Below are positions 1 to 6,759 of a stretch of DNA of 64,000 nt, one piece after another. Source of the DNA: Clostridia bacterium (GTDB taxonomy: Bacteria; Bacillota; Clostridia; Christensenellales; Borkfalkiaceae); the NCBI GenBank assembly GCA_017445995.1, contig JAFSRT010000007.1, forward strand, positions 1-64,000, read 5' to 3'. The position numbers and the translations under genes are program-made. The notes under the pieces are model-generated. The model was not told the DNA's origin, did not search any database, and saw nothing but the letters and a program-made list of their open reading frames with translations. Each line of letters begins with the position of its first letter. Position 1 is the stretch's first letter.

Positions 1-140
1 CTTTCATCAAAGCTTTAGAAGAATATATTTATTACTACAATAATGAGAGAATATCTCTTAAATTGAAAATGAGTCCGGTTAAATACCGAACTCAATCTCA
101 AATAATTTAATTTTTTGTCTAAACTTTTGGGTTCACATCA
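1..140 (+). mobile_element. Right end of an IS3-family insertion sequence (partial)
   Basis: The window opens inside an insertion sequence: the last codons of an IS3-type transposase are followed, after a short AT tail, by a terminal inverted-repeat-like sequence at about 116-140. Read inward from position 140 it begins TGATGTGAACCCAAAAG, the pattern of IS150-group ends. The left end and any target-site duplication lie outside the window, so completeness cannot be judged. The element ends about 33 bases past the 3' end of lexA, which is convergent to it. Confidence 0.75.
3..110 (+). CDS. IS3-family transposase OrfB, C-terminal end (partial)
   Basis: The frame is open from the window edge and ends in TAA at 108-110. 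The 35 visible residues include ALEEYIYYYNNERI and, shortly after, KMSPVKYR. This is the well-known tail of the DDE integrase domain of IS3/IS150 transposases, in which a YIxYYNxxRI segment precedes a (G)MSPxxYR segment. The usual Gly before MSP is not present, a small deviation. The catalytic DDE residues are upstream of the window. The match to the family tail is strong, but whether the whole gene is intact is unknown. Confidence 0.8.
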   Translation, partial: FIKALEEYIYYYNNERISLKLKMSPVKYRTQSQII

Positions 141-173
141 ACAGCCACGCTTTTATTTATTAAATACGAATTT

Positions 174-767
174 TTAAAACTTTCTAATTAGTCCTTTAAC
201 TTTTCCAAGTATCATAACGTTATCGAAAATCATATCTTCCATATCGTCGTTTTCGGGGTGAAGGATTATTTTGTCCTGCTTTTTAAAAAATCTCTTTACA
301 GTTGCGGAATCTTCTATTAACGCGACGACAATATCGCCGTTTTCGGCGGTTTGCTGTGCGGAAACGATTATCGTATCGTTTTCGTAAATACCGGCGTTTA
401 TCATACTGTTTCCGCGGACTTTAAGTGCAAATTCCGTTTCGCCCGATTCTAATTCTTTCGGGATAGGTATGTACCCGTCAAGATTTTCAACGGCAAATAA
501 AGGTTCGCCCGCGCGAATAGTTCCGACAATAGGAATATTTTTATATAAAACTTTCTCATTATTTAAGGTAATCGTTCTTTTTTTAAGGGGTGATTTTGTT
601 AAAAGTCCTTTTTCTTTAAGTTTTTCTACGTAAGAAAATGCGGTTGCCGTGGATTTTATTCCGCATTTATAACAAATGTCCCGAACGGAAGGGGGAAACC
701 CGTTGTTTTCGGTATAATCCATAATAAAACGGTATACCTGTTCTAATTTAAGATCAATTTTTTTCAT
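174..767 (-). CDS. lexA: LexA repressor, SOS response regulator
   Basis: Represses SOS genes and inactivates itself when RecA filaments form. From the chosen ATG the protein is 197 aa, the family's usual length: a winged-helix N-domain (about 1-70) and an S24 latent-protease domain. Visible key residues are the Ala86-Gly87 cleavage site (RAGEPL), Ser121 (GNSM) and Lys158 (TVKRF). The frame stays open for 13 more codons upstream, but that stretch contains the -10 box, so ATG at 767 is preferred. The promoter overlaps a near-consensus SOS box, as expected for autoregulation. The gene is divergent from the small eight-cysteine gene and convergent with the IS end. Confidence 0.96.
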   Translation of the reverse strand: MKKIDLKLEQVYRFIMDYTENNGFPPSVRDICYKCGIKSTATAFSYVEKLKEKGLLTKSPLKKRTITLNNEKVLYKNIPIVGTIRAGEPLFAVENLDGYIPIPKELESGETEFALKVRGNSMINAGIYENDTIIVSAQQTAENGDIVVALIEDSATVKRFFKKQDKIILHPENDDMEDMIFDNVMILGKVKGLIRKF

Positions 768-773
768 AACGAT

Positions 774-802
774 ATTATAACAAATAAAATTATAAAAGTC
801 AA
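774..802 (-). promoter_or_regulatory. lexA promoter (TTGACT-17-TATAAT), predicted leaderless start
   Basis: Minus-strand -35 TTGACT (797-802), 17-bp spacer and perfect -10 TATAAT (774-779). Only six bases separate the -10 box from the ATG at 767. A transcription start about seven bases past the -10 would fall on the start codon, giving an mRNA without a ribosome-binding site. Confidence 0.75.
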
Positions 803-814
803 ACAAATGTTTGA
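799..814. promoter_or_regulatory. SOS box (LexA operator) over the lexA -35 element
   Basis: TCAAACAAATGTTTGA is a 16-bp dyad with only the two central bases unpaired. Its inner 14 bases match the Bacillus-type SOS consensus CGAACRNRYGTTYG at 13 positions. It overlaps the lexA -35 box and sits about 20 bp upstream of the -35 of the divergent small gene. Confidence 0.8.
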
Positions 815-834
815 ATAATTTTCTGTTAAAATAA

Positions 835-863
835 TTGTTTTCTTTAATAAAATATGTTAAAAT
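835..863 (+). promoter_or_regulatory. Promoter of the eight-cysteine small gene
   Basis: TTGTTT (835-840), 17-bp spacer, TAAAAT (858-863), followed by a Shine-Dalgarno AAGGAAG about seven bases before the ATG at 884. Unlike lexA this transcript has a normal leader. Confidence 0.6.
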
Positions 864-883
864 AGGGTAAAAGGAAGATAATT

Positions 884-1066
884 ATGGCAAAAAAATGTAT
901 TTTATACGATAGAATATGTAATGACTGCGGTGAGTGTGAGATAGACGACGTTTGCGAACTTGACCCGAATAAAAAGTGCGATAACTGTGAAAAGTGTTTG
1001 GAACTTGATAAAAATTATAAAATAATTAAAATAACGAAGATAATAACCGACGAAAACGATAATTAA
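884..1066 (+). CDS. Small eight-cysteine protein of unknown function
   Basis: A 60-residue protein with a good Shine-Dalgarno and its own promoter. It has eight cysteines (positions 5, 12, 15, 18, 24, 32, 35, 38), including two CxxCxxC blocks (12-18 and 32-38) around the motif DPNKKCDNC, and a lysine- and acid-rich tail. The pattern suggests metal binding, either zinc or iron-sulfur, but the spacing is not that of a standard 2[4Fe-4S] ferredoxin. There is no signal peptide or membrane segment. It is divergent from lexA and followed by a strong bidirectional terminator, so it is transcribed alone. The function is not recognised. That it is a real gene is supported by promoter, ribosome-binding site and terminator. 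Confidence 0.75.
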   Translation: MAKKCILYDRICNDCGECEIDDVCELDPNKKCDNCEKCLELDKNYKIIKITKIITDENDN

Positions 1067-1101
1067 AAAATAAAAAGTGGCAATCGCCACTTTTTATTTT
1101 T
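1066..1101. terminator. Bidirectional terminator
   Basis: Ten-base-pair stem AAAAAGTGGC / GCCACTTTTT (1072-1081 with 1086-1095), four-base loop AATC, A-run before and T-run after. It serves both the small gene and the convergent recombinase gene, overlapping the latter's last codons. Confidence 0.85.
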
Positions 1102-2149
1102 TATGCAGAGTTATGCTTTGCGACGCTTTTTTTCTTACGTCCTCGGTTATCGCCGCATAGTGGCGCTTTGTTGTGTTTACGTCTTTATGACCAAGGCAGT
1201 CCGCAACGGCGTAAATATCGCCGGTTTCTCTATAAAGATTAGTGCCGAAGGTACTTCTTAATTTATGCGGTGATATTTTTTTAAGCGGTGTAACTATTAA
1301 AGCATATTTTTTCACTAATTCCTGAACGGCGCGGGTTGAAATACGCTTATTTTGTAAAGAAGTGAATAGGGCGCGTTCGTTATCGGGGATTTCCCTGTTA
1401 TTAGTTCGCTGGTCAAGATAATCCGCTAAAACCGATTTAACTTCGTCGTTAAAAAACAAAACGGCACGGTTTCCGCCCTTTCGGGTTACTATAAAACTGT
1501 TTGTATTTATATCGATATCTGAACAGTCTAACCCGACTAATTCGCTGATACGTATTCCCGTGCCTAAAAACAGGGTAATTATCGCCGTATCGCGAAGTTT
1601 AAGGCTGTTGTGGTAAGAAAACTGCCTTTTAGTAAGCCCTGAACCCGATTCTACGGCGTAAAGAATATCGCTTATTTCGTCTACTTTTTCGTTAGAATCA
1701 AGCCTTATAATCTCTTTTTCGTGAATCTTCGGCATTTCAACCTTGGTCGGCACGTTAGAAGTAAGGGCGTTTTTATTATAGAAATATTTATAAAACGAAC
1801 GAAGAGTGGAAAGTTTACGCGCTTTTCCTGTTGCCGAACACTTTTCTTCCTTGCCGTTTATCGTATAATGATTTAAATAACTTAAAAAATATTCGATATC
1901 GGACGACTCTAATAGGTCAATATCTTTTAAAGATATCTCTTCAATTTTTTTACCGCGAAAAACCTTTTTAGATAAAAAATCGAAAAAAACCCTTAAATCG
2001 TAAACGTAGTTTAAGCGCGAAAGGGGTGAAGTTCTGTTTTCGACGCCGATTAAAAAATCTTCGACGTAATACGGCATAGTCTTTAATATCTGATTTATTC
2101 TGTCGATGCAGTTAATTTCTCTCTTTTCAAAATAAGATCTCTCTTTCAT
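1094..2149 (-). CDS. Tyrosine recombinase, XerC/XerD-like
   Basis: Breaks and rejoins DNA through a 3'-phosphotyrosine. The 351-residue protein has an N-terminal SAM-like core-binding domain (about 25-130) and a C-terminal catalytic domain with all expected residues: Arg200 (GTGIRISEL), Lys224 (TRKGG), His295 and Arg298 (HKLR), His321 (LGHKD) and Tyr331. It is slightly longer than XerC/D (about 300 aa) because of a longer N-terminus and an insert near 150-180. Proximity to lexA rather than to integrated genes argues for a resident Xer-type enzyme rather than a prophage integrase. A -10 box lies six bases before the ATG and no ribosome-binding site is seen. Two dyads shaped like Xer sites lie upstream. 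Whether it is the dif recombinase is not proven. Confidence 0.9.
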   Translation of the reverse strand: MKERSYFEKREINCIDRINQILKTMPYYVEDFLIGVENRTSPLSRLNYVYDLRVFFDFLSKKVFRGKKIEEISLKDIDLLESSDIEYFLSYLNHYTINGKEEKCSATGKARKLSTLRSFYKYFYNKNALTSNVPTKVEMPKIHEKEIIRLDSNEKVDEISDILYAVESGSGLTKRQFSYHNSLKLRDTAIITLFLGTGIRISELVGLDCSDIDINTNSFIVTRKGGNRAVLFFNDEVKSVLADYLDQRTNNREIPDNERALFTSLQNKRISTRAVQELVKKYALIVTPLKKISPHKLRSTFGTNLYRETGDIYAVADCLGHKDVNTTKRHYAAITEDVRKKASQSITLHKK

Positions 2150-2155
2150 ACCGGT

Positions 2156-2184
2156 ATTATATCAAAGATTGCGCAAAAAGTAAA
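2156..2184 (-). promoter_or_regulatory. Recombinase promoter (TTTACT-17-TATAAT), predicted leaderless
   Basis: Minus-strand TTTACT (2179-2184), 17-bp spacer, TATAAT (2156-2161), then ACCGGT and the ATG. The predicted transcription start coincides with the start codon. The promoter spacer and -35 lie inside the first dyad (2169-2196). Confidence 0.7.
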
Positions 2185-2196
2185 TATTTTGCGCAG
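2169..2196. repeat. Dyad 1 on motif TGCGCAAAA, dif-like 11-6-11 layout
   Basis: TGCGCAAAA (2170-2178) and TTTTGCGCA (2187-2195) form a perfect 9-bp inverted repeat. Read as 11-bp arms with a 6-bp centre GTAAAT the arms agree at 9 of 11 positions. It covers the -35 and spacer of the recombinase promoter, so a bound protein would control that promoter. Confidence 0.7.
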
Positions 2197-2322
2197 AATT
2201 ATTTTTCTATGTTTCTAAATTAAAGGACGTAATGGGGAAGATATCAACATTTATACAAGATAAATATCGTTATATTTTTACTTGCTTTTTTACGTATATA
2301 CTATGGGGAATAGATATATAAC

Positions 2323-2350
2323 TATGCGCAAAATAACGCTTTTACGCATA
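2323..2350. repeat. Dyad 2 on motif TGCGCAAAA, dif-like 11-6-11 layout
   Basis: TATGCGCAAAA (2323-2333), six-base centre TAACGC, TTTTACGCATA (2340-2350). The arms are inverted repeats with one mismatch, and the 28-bp 11-6-11 arrangement is that of Xer recombination sites. It repeats the core motif of dyad 1 about 155 bp away. The two centres differ (GTAAAT versus TAACGC). Confidence 0.65.
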
Positions 2351-2681
2351 ATTAAACGCGTTTAAAGTGGAAAAACGATAATTCATATATTTTTTATTTA
2401 TTTTATTATAATTTTTATAAATAATAATTTTTTATAAAATTACATTTTACTTAATAATTTTTATTTTTACGTTAAATCGTTATATTTTTTCTATTAAAAC
2501 GACGTTTTTTTATTTAATACGCTATCTTTTATAAAATCTTACGAAAATTATTTTTTTTACCTATAATGTTATAAATAATTTTTGATTTCTTAAAACATAA
2601 AATCGATAGAAAAAATATAATAATTTTTAATATGATTTTATCTGACATAATAATAAAAATCATATATATTTTGTTTTATTG

Positions 2682-2711
2682 TTGACTATAATATAGATAA
2701 TGTTGTATAAT
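2682..2711 (+). promoter_or_regulatory. Promoter of the padR-like gene
   Basis: TTGACT (2682-2687), 18-bp spacer, TATAAT (2706-2711). The leader is about 25 bases and carries a Shine-Dalgarno AGGGG before the ATG at 2744. Confidence 0.75.
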
Positions 2712-2743
2712 AATATAAAAGTTATGCAATTTTAGGGGTTTTT

Positions 2744-3931
2744 ATGGATAAATCTTCTATAAGTAGTGATTTAATTCGCGGACATATCGATACTATTATC
2801 CTTCATTCATTAAAATCTGGCGATAAGTTTGCGCAACAAATCGGCGACGTTGTTAAAGAAAAAAGCGACGGCGAATATGCAATCAATCAGGCAACTTTAT
2901 ACAGTTCGCTTAAAAGGTTAGAAAAATTAGAATATATTAAAGGCTATTGGCACGATACTATCGGTGGTCGTCGTCGTTATTTTAACTTAACCGAAGCGGG
3001 TAAAAATTATGTTGACGATAATTTATCTAATTGGGCTTTTTCTCGTGCGATTATCGATAAACTTATGGATTATAGCGCACCGTCGGAAATTAAAACCGTT
3101 TACGTAAGTAATAAAGACGTAAAGACTGAACAAATCCCCGTTATAAATAAAATTGAAACAGATAATACCGACGACGTTATAAAAGAAAAAACGGATAAAC
3201 CCATTTTTGACGCCGTTAAAGATGATAAAGACGTTAATTACAGGGCAATTTTAAGCGGGCTTATAAACTACTCTAATAAAACGGTTGAAGAAAATCAGGA
3301 AATATTGCCGATAAACGCGATTGACAGCGAAAAAGTCGTTGAAATCGAACCTACGGTTAAAAACTTTAACGAAGAAATAACGAGTGATTTTACCGCTAAA
3401 AAATATGAAAATTATTCTAGTATAGATTATAAAGACGTAATTGAAATTGCAAAAAAAGATGATTTTTCAATAAGAGTTTCATCGAAAAAATCTATAAAAA
3501 CGGGTCAATTATCGATAAATAAAATAAGGCTTTTTTCTGGATTATCCGTGTTTTTGCTTTCAATTTTGATTATGCTTACCGTTATTACGGCGTATAACGG
3601 CGATTTTTCCGTTAAAAGTTCGTTGCCTATTATTTTATCGTTGATTGCTCTTGCCGTAATTCCAACGGTTTCTTTAGTTTTCTATATTAAAAAACCGCAA
3701 AAATCGGTTAAATCGGTAAACGGGGACGGTATTTTAATCAGCGCGATAGTCGTATTTAATTTGCTTTTAATAACGTTTGCGATAAATATGCTGTTTAATA
3801 ACGATTTTTATAATGCATACAACTTTATCGTTTCCTTTATTTTCCCTGCGATAGTTTATATCGAAATATTTTTATTCTATACCTTTATTTTTGCATATTC
3901 AAAATTGCAAAGATTTAAAGTCAATAATTAG
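2744..3931 (+). CDS. PadR-family regulator fused to a four-helix membrane domain
   Basis: 395 residues. Residues 10-108 form a PadR winged helix: the recognition-helix region reads NQATLYSSLKRLEKLEYI and the wing GGRRRYFNLT. Residues 110-255 are a charged, low-complexity linker. Four hydrophobic segments follow at about 264-284, 294-315, 329-351 and 361-385, ending in a short basic tail. PadR proteins are normally soluble repressors of about 110-180 aa, so this is probably a membrane-anchored one-component sensor, with the DNA-binding domain in the cytoplasm. It stands alone between its own promoter and a terminator, so its target cannot be read from operon context. The inverted repeat at 2631-2664 upstream is a candidate operator. 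Confidence 0.85.
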   Translation: MDKSSISSDLIRGHIDTIILHSLKSGDKFAQQIGDVVKEKSDGEYAINQATLYSSLKRLEKLEYIKGYWHDTIGGRRRYFNLTEAGKNYVDDNLSNWAFSRAIIDKLMDYSAPSEIKTVYVSNKDVKTEQIPVINKIETDNTDDVIKEKTDKPIFDAVKDDKDVNYRAILSGLINYSNKTVEENQEILPINAIDSEKVVEIEPTVKNFNEEITSDFTAKKYENYSSIDYKDVIEIAKKDDFSIRVSSKKSIKTGQLSINKIRLFSGLSVFLLSILIMLTVITAYNGDFSVKSSLPIILSLIALAVIPTVSLVFYIKKPQKSVKSVNGDGILISAIVVFNLLLITFAINMLFNNDFYNAYNFIVSFIFPAIVYIEIFLFYTFIFAYSKLQRFKVNN

Positions 3932-3964
3932 AATATAACGTAATTAGAATATAACTTTAAAATT

Positions 3965-3994
3965 AAAAACGGCGTTTTTACGCCGTTTTTATTA
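3965..3994. terminator. Bidirectional terminator between padR-like gene and rluB
   Basis: Eleven-base-pair stem AAAAACGGCGT / ACGCCGTTTTT (3965-3975 with 3980-3990), TTTT loop. It ends two convergent transcripts. Confidence 0.9.
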
Positions 3995-4015
3995 TACTAA
4001 ATTTATAAAACTTTA

Positions 4016-4720
4016 TTATAAATTGATTAAATAATTTATTTCGAAATCAGTTAGCGCCCGAACTTCGCCACGATTAAGCCCCGATACCGTCAGTTCGCCT
4101 ATTTTAATTCTTTTTAAGAAATCGACGCAGTTATTGACCGCTTCGAACATTTTTCTTACCTGTCTGTTTCTGCCTTCTGTTATCGTTATATGCAGTTTAG
4201 AACCGGCTTTCGTCGTTTCAATTAGTTTAATATTACTTTTTTTCGTTCTTACCCCGTCGATTATAACGCCTGAACGAAGTTTAATTAAATCTTCGTTAGA
4301 TACGGGTTTTTCCGTTTTAACGAGATAAGTTTTCGGTATTTCGTTTTTCGGGTGCGTAAGTTTATAAGTCAGTTCGCCGTCGTTAGTTAAAATCAACAGT
4401 CCTTCCGAATCGTAATCAAGTCTTCCGACAGGAAAAAGCCTTTTGATGTTAGGTGGTAATAAATCCATAACGGTTTTTCTGCCCTTATCGTCTTTAACCG
4501 AAGAAATATAGCCTTTCGGTTTATTCATTATATAATAATCGTATTTTTTAATTACTGAAATAGTTTTGCCTTCTACGACAACGTGGTCGTTATTTATATC
4601 GACGTCGTCGCCGAGTTTTGCCTTTTTTCCGTTAATTAAAACGCTACCGTTTACTATCAATTCGTCTGCTTTTCTACGACTTGCAACGCCTGATTCGGAA
4701 ATAAACTTATTTATTCTCAT
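4016..4720 (-). CDS. rluB: 23S rRNA pseudouridine synthase, RsuA/RluB family
   Basis: Converts a uridine in 23S rRNA (the RluB site near the peptidyl-transferase centre) to pseudouridine. The 234-residue protein starts with an S4 RNA-binding domain (about 1-48), followed by the synthase domain with the family motif GRLDYDSEGLLILTNDG, whose catalytic Asp is Asp102. The conserved GRNRQVRKM segment lies in the C-terminal half. AAGGTG precedes the ATG by five bases. It follows the carboxypeptidase gene by 24 bp, matching the dacB...rluB neighbourhood of Bacillus, but the spmA and spmB genes usually in between are absent. RluB rather than RsuA is inferred from length and context. Confidence 0.9.
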   Translation of the reverse strand: MRINKFISESGVASRRKADELIVNGSVLINGKKAKLGDDVDINNDHVVVEGKTISVIKKYDYYIMNKPKGYISSVKDDKGRKTVMDLLPPNIKRLFPVGRLDYDSEGLLILTNDGELTYKLTHPKNEIPKTYLVKTEKPVSNEDLIKLRSGVIIDGVRTKKSNIKLIETTKAGSKLHITITEGRNRQVRKMFEAVNNCVDFLKRIKIGELTVSGLNRGEVRALTDFEINYLINL

Positions 4721-4744
4721 AAAAACACCTTGAATTTTTCTTTA

Positions 4745-5815
4745 CTATAATATAGTATATATTTTTTCCTGAAAAATCAAGTTATTTTGACAATAAATAT
4801 TAACCTTTCCTATTTCTTCGTCGTTTTTCAACTCGTAATCGACCGATTTAGGATAATCGTACTCTATTTTAACGGCTTTATATTCAATTTCGGTAAGCGG
4901 TATTATAATATCGTTTTTTACGTGTAGACCGACTTTTTTGCCGTAATTATCGATAAAATCTAAAACGTTTTCACTATCGTATAGATTATAATTCTTATAA
5001 TTACTAAATGCGTTTTCCATAAAATTTGAAGAATCTTCAAACATATTAGGACAATTTAAAACGACGCAGATAAGTTCCATATCGTCTCTTTTTGCACTAC
5101 TTACTAAACATCTTCCGGCAACTTTTGTGTAGCCTGTTTTAATGCCTGTTGCTCCTTCGTAATTGCTTAACATTTTATTTTTGTTTATTAAAACCCTGTC
5201 GAAATCCTTATTTGTATTTGGTATAACTTTACGCTTGGTTGAAACAATTGTTCTAAAAGTTTCGTTATTCATAGCGTATGACGATATAAGTGCTAAATCG
5301 TAAGCAGTTGTATAGTGATTTTCATCGTGTAAACCGTGCGGGTTAGTAAAATTACTGTCTGTTGCACCGATTTTTTTTGCCGTTTTATTCATTAATTCGG
5401 CAAAATCTTTAACAGACCCCGAACAATGTTTTGCGAGTGTTTCGGCGCAATCGTTTCCGGAACGCAACATTAAACCGTATAATAAGTCGGAAACCGATAA
5501 TTTTTCGCCTTCTTCTAAATAAATACTCGAACCTTCGATATTCGTCGTATCTTTTGACACGGTTATTATTTCTTCAATATCGCAGTTTTCGATAACGGTT
5601 ATTGCAGTCAGTATTTTCGTCGTACTTGCCATGGGCTTTTTTTCATAAGCGTTATCTTGATATAAAATGCGCTTGCTGTCCTTTTCAATAACGATTTTAG
5701 ACTGTTTATTAGTGGATTTTATTGCATAACTTTTATAACCATTATAATATGTCAGACATAATATAGTTAAAAAAAGCATTATAATTACTAATATTTTAGT
5801 TTTTAGTACTTTCAT
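4745..5815 (-). CDS. dacB: D-alanyl-D-alanine carboxypeptidase (sporulation DacB-like)
   Basis: A low-molecular-weight penicillin-binding protein that trims the terminal D-Ala from peptidoglycan stem peptides outside the membrane. A hydrophobic segment at 7-25 serves as signal or anchor. The active-site motifs are Ser64-x-x-Lys67 (ASTTK), Ser119-Gly-Asn121 and Lys226-Thr-Gly (IKTGY). The 356-residue length and the adjacent rluB point to a DacB-type spore-cortex enzyme. A C-terminal beta domain follows the transpeptidase-like fold. It overlaps gerW by 20 bp. A second paralogue lies at 9677-10864. The specific role in the cortex is inferred from gene order. Confidence 0.88.
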   Translation of the reverse strand: MKVLKTKILVIIMLFLTILCLTYYNGYKSYAIKSTNKQSKIVIEKDSKRILYQDNAYEKKPMASTTKILTAITVIENCDIEEIITVSKDTTNIEGSSIYLEEGEKLSVSDLLYGLMLRSGNDCAETLAKHCSGSVKDFAELMNKTAKKIGATDSNFTNPHGLHDENHYTTAYDLALISSYAMNNETFRTIVSTKRKVIPNTNKDFDRVLINKNKMLSNYEGATGIKTGYTKVAGRCLVSSAKRDDMELICVVLNCPNMFEDSSNFMENAFSNYKNYNLYDSENVLDFIDNYGKKVGLHVKNDIIIPLTEIEYKAVKIEYDYPKSVDYELKNDEEIGKVNIYCQNNLIFQEKIYTIL

Positions 5816-6173
5816 TTAAGTTCTCTATTATCTGCGTTATTTTATCGAGTGCTTTATCGTAAGAATTATCGGCTGAAACCATGCCGTATTCTTCGTTTTT
5901 GTCCCTTATTAAAAACCCCGAAGGTTTAAGTGAGACTATTGCGCCGTTTCCTGCCGAAAACGGCAGTTCTTTGTTTTTACTGAAAATCGTGGTGTTACCG
6001 TATTCACCGCCACCCGATAAAACCATCACGGTTATTTTTGAAAACGGGATTATATATTCGCCGTTTTCCGTTCGGATTTCTTTACCTATTACGGTGTTTA
6101 CGTCCGTTATCGTGTTTAAATTTCTTATTGCCGTTTCCACAACGTCTTTAATTCTGTTTTCTTTTCTTTCCAT
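5796..6173 (-). CDS. gerW: GerW (YtfJ) family sporulation protein
   Basis: A 125-residue protein of the GerW/YtfJ family, made in the forespore of Bacillus and needed for a normal germination response. Family features seen: the N-terminal helix, the hydrophobic segment ITVMVLSGGGEYG, a GNGAIVSLKPSGFLI segment, and a C-terminal stretch predicted helical. It overlaps the end of the DUF2953 gene by 49 bp and the start of dacB by 20 bp, so these genes are translationally coupled. AAAGG lies four bases before the ATG. The family match is clear, but the molecular function is not established in any organism that I know of. Confidence 0.85.
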   Translation of the reverse strand: MERKENRIKDVVETAIRNLNTITDVNTVIGKEIRTENGEYIIPFSKITVMVLSGGGEYGNTTIFSKNKELPFSAGNGAIVSLKPSGFLIRDKNEEYGMVSADNSYDKALDKITQIIENLNESTKN

Positions 6174-6679
6174 TTTGCCTTTATTATCCTTATTATTATT
6201 TTTATTATTGATAAAACTATTATAAGTAGATTGATAACTATCTGTATTTTAACGTCGATTAAAAAAATGTCTTCGTTATCGATTGAAATTAAGTTTTTTG
6301 ATTTTACGTAAGGTTTTTTTATCGTTAAAAAAATCAAGAGTATTTTGTTTATTAAAAGATTATAAAAAATAAAGTAATTATATTTATTAAAGTCCCCGAT
6401 TTCGCTATTTATATCTATTTTTAAAACGTGATAATCTTTTATAATGTCTATATTATTGTTTAACGCTTTAACTATTTTAGCGGTGATTTTTACTTCTTTT
6501 TTACCCTTAATTAAATATAAGCCGTTGCTTTTTGATATAACTAATAATCGGAATATTTTAATAAAAAAAAGTTTAACGATAATTTGATACTTTTTCTTTT
6601 CTACGTCTAAAACGAGATTTATATTGAAAAACAAGGGCAGGACGAGAATAAAAAAGATTGAAATTATTATAAAAAGCAC
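6125..6679 (-). CDS. DUF2953 (YtfI-like) membrane protein
   Basis: 184 residues with a hydrophobic N-terminus (1-20), further hydrophobic stretches near 105-118 and 145-165, and a basic lysine-rich C-terminus. This is the layout of the DUF2953 family (YtfI in Bacillus), which sits next to gerW/ytfJ in many spore-formers, as here. The start is uncertain: the only sensible initiator is GTG at 6679 and no ribosome-binding site precedes it. A strong terminator separates it from scpB, so it should have its own promoter, but none is convincing. Function unknown; a sporulation role is inferred from its partners. Confidence 0.75.
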   Translation of the reverse strand: MLFIIISIFFILVLPLFFNINLVLDVEKKKYQIIVKLFFIKIFRLLVISKSNGLYLIKGKKEVKITAKIVKALNNNIDIIKDYHVLKIDINSEIGDFNKYNYFIFYNLLINKILLIFLTIKKPYVKSKNLISIDNEDIFLIDVKIQIVINLLIIVLSIIKIIIRIIKAKWKEKKTELKTLWKRQ

Positions 6680-6710
6680 AATAGTATTATTTGTAAAATA
6701 TTATTTTATA

Positions 6711-6746
6711 TGCAAAAAAGCCCGCCGAAATAATTTCGGCGGGCTT
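6711..6746 (-). terminator. Terminator after scpB
   Basis: Thirteen-base-pair GC-rich stem AAGCCCGCCGAAA / TTTCGGCGGGCTT (6718-6730 with 6734-6746) with a three-base loop. On the minus strand it is followed by six T. It separates scpAB from the gerW-dacB-rluB unit. Confidence 0.93.
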
Positions 6747-6759
6747 AACTTTTTTTATA

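Larger units (their letters stand above)
2150..2743. other. AT-rich 594-bp intergenic region with dyads and repeats
   Basis: No credible gene. It contains the recombinase promoter, two dyads built on TGCGCAAAA, a perfect 14-bp palindrome TTAAACGCGTTTAA (2352-2365), an imperfect direct repeat starting ATGGGGAA (2232-2244 and 2303-2317), an inverted repeat TATGATTTT / AAAATCATA (2631-2639 with 2656-2664), and the padR promoter. The segment 2400-2640 is almost pure A/T with no further structure that I could assign. Confidence 0.7.

Noticed and set aside
768-806. Longer LexA start, 13 codons upstream
   Set aside because: The added codons contain the -10 box, and no ribosome-binding site supports the upstream start.
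2281-2320. Match to the Firmicutes dif consensus near ACTTGCTTTTTTACG
   Set aside because: Similar words at both ends, but the spacing is four bases too long and the right arm has several mismatches.
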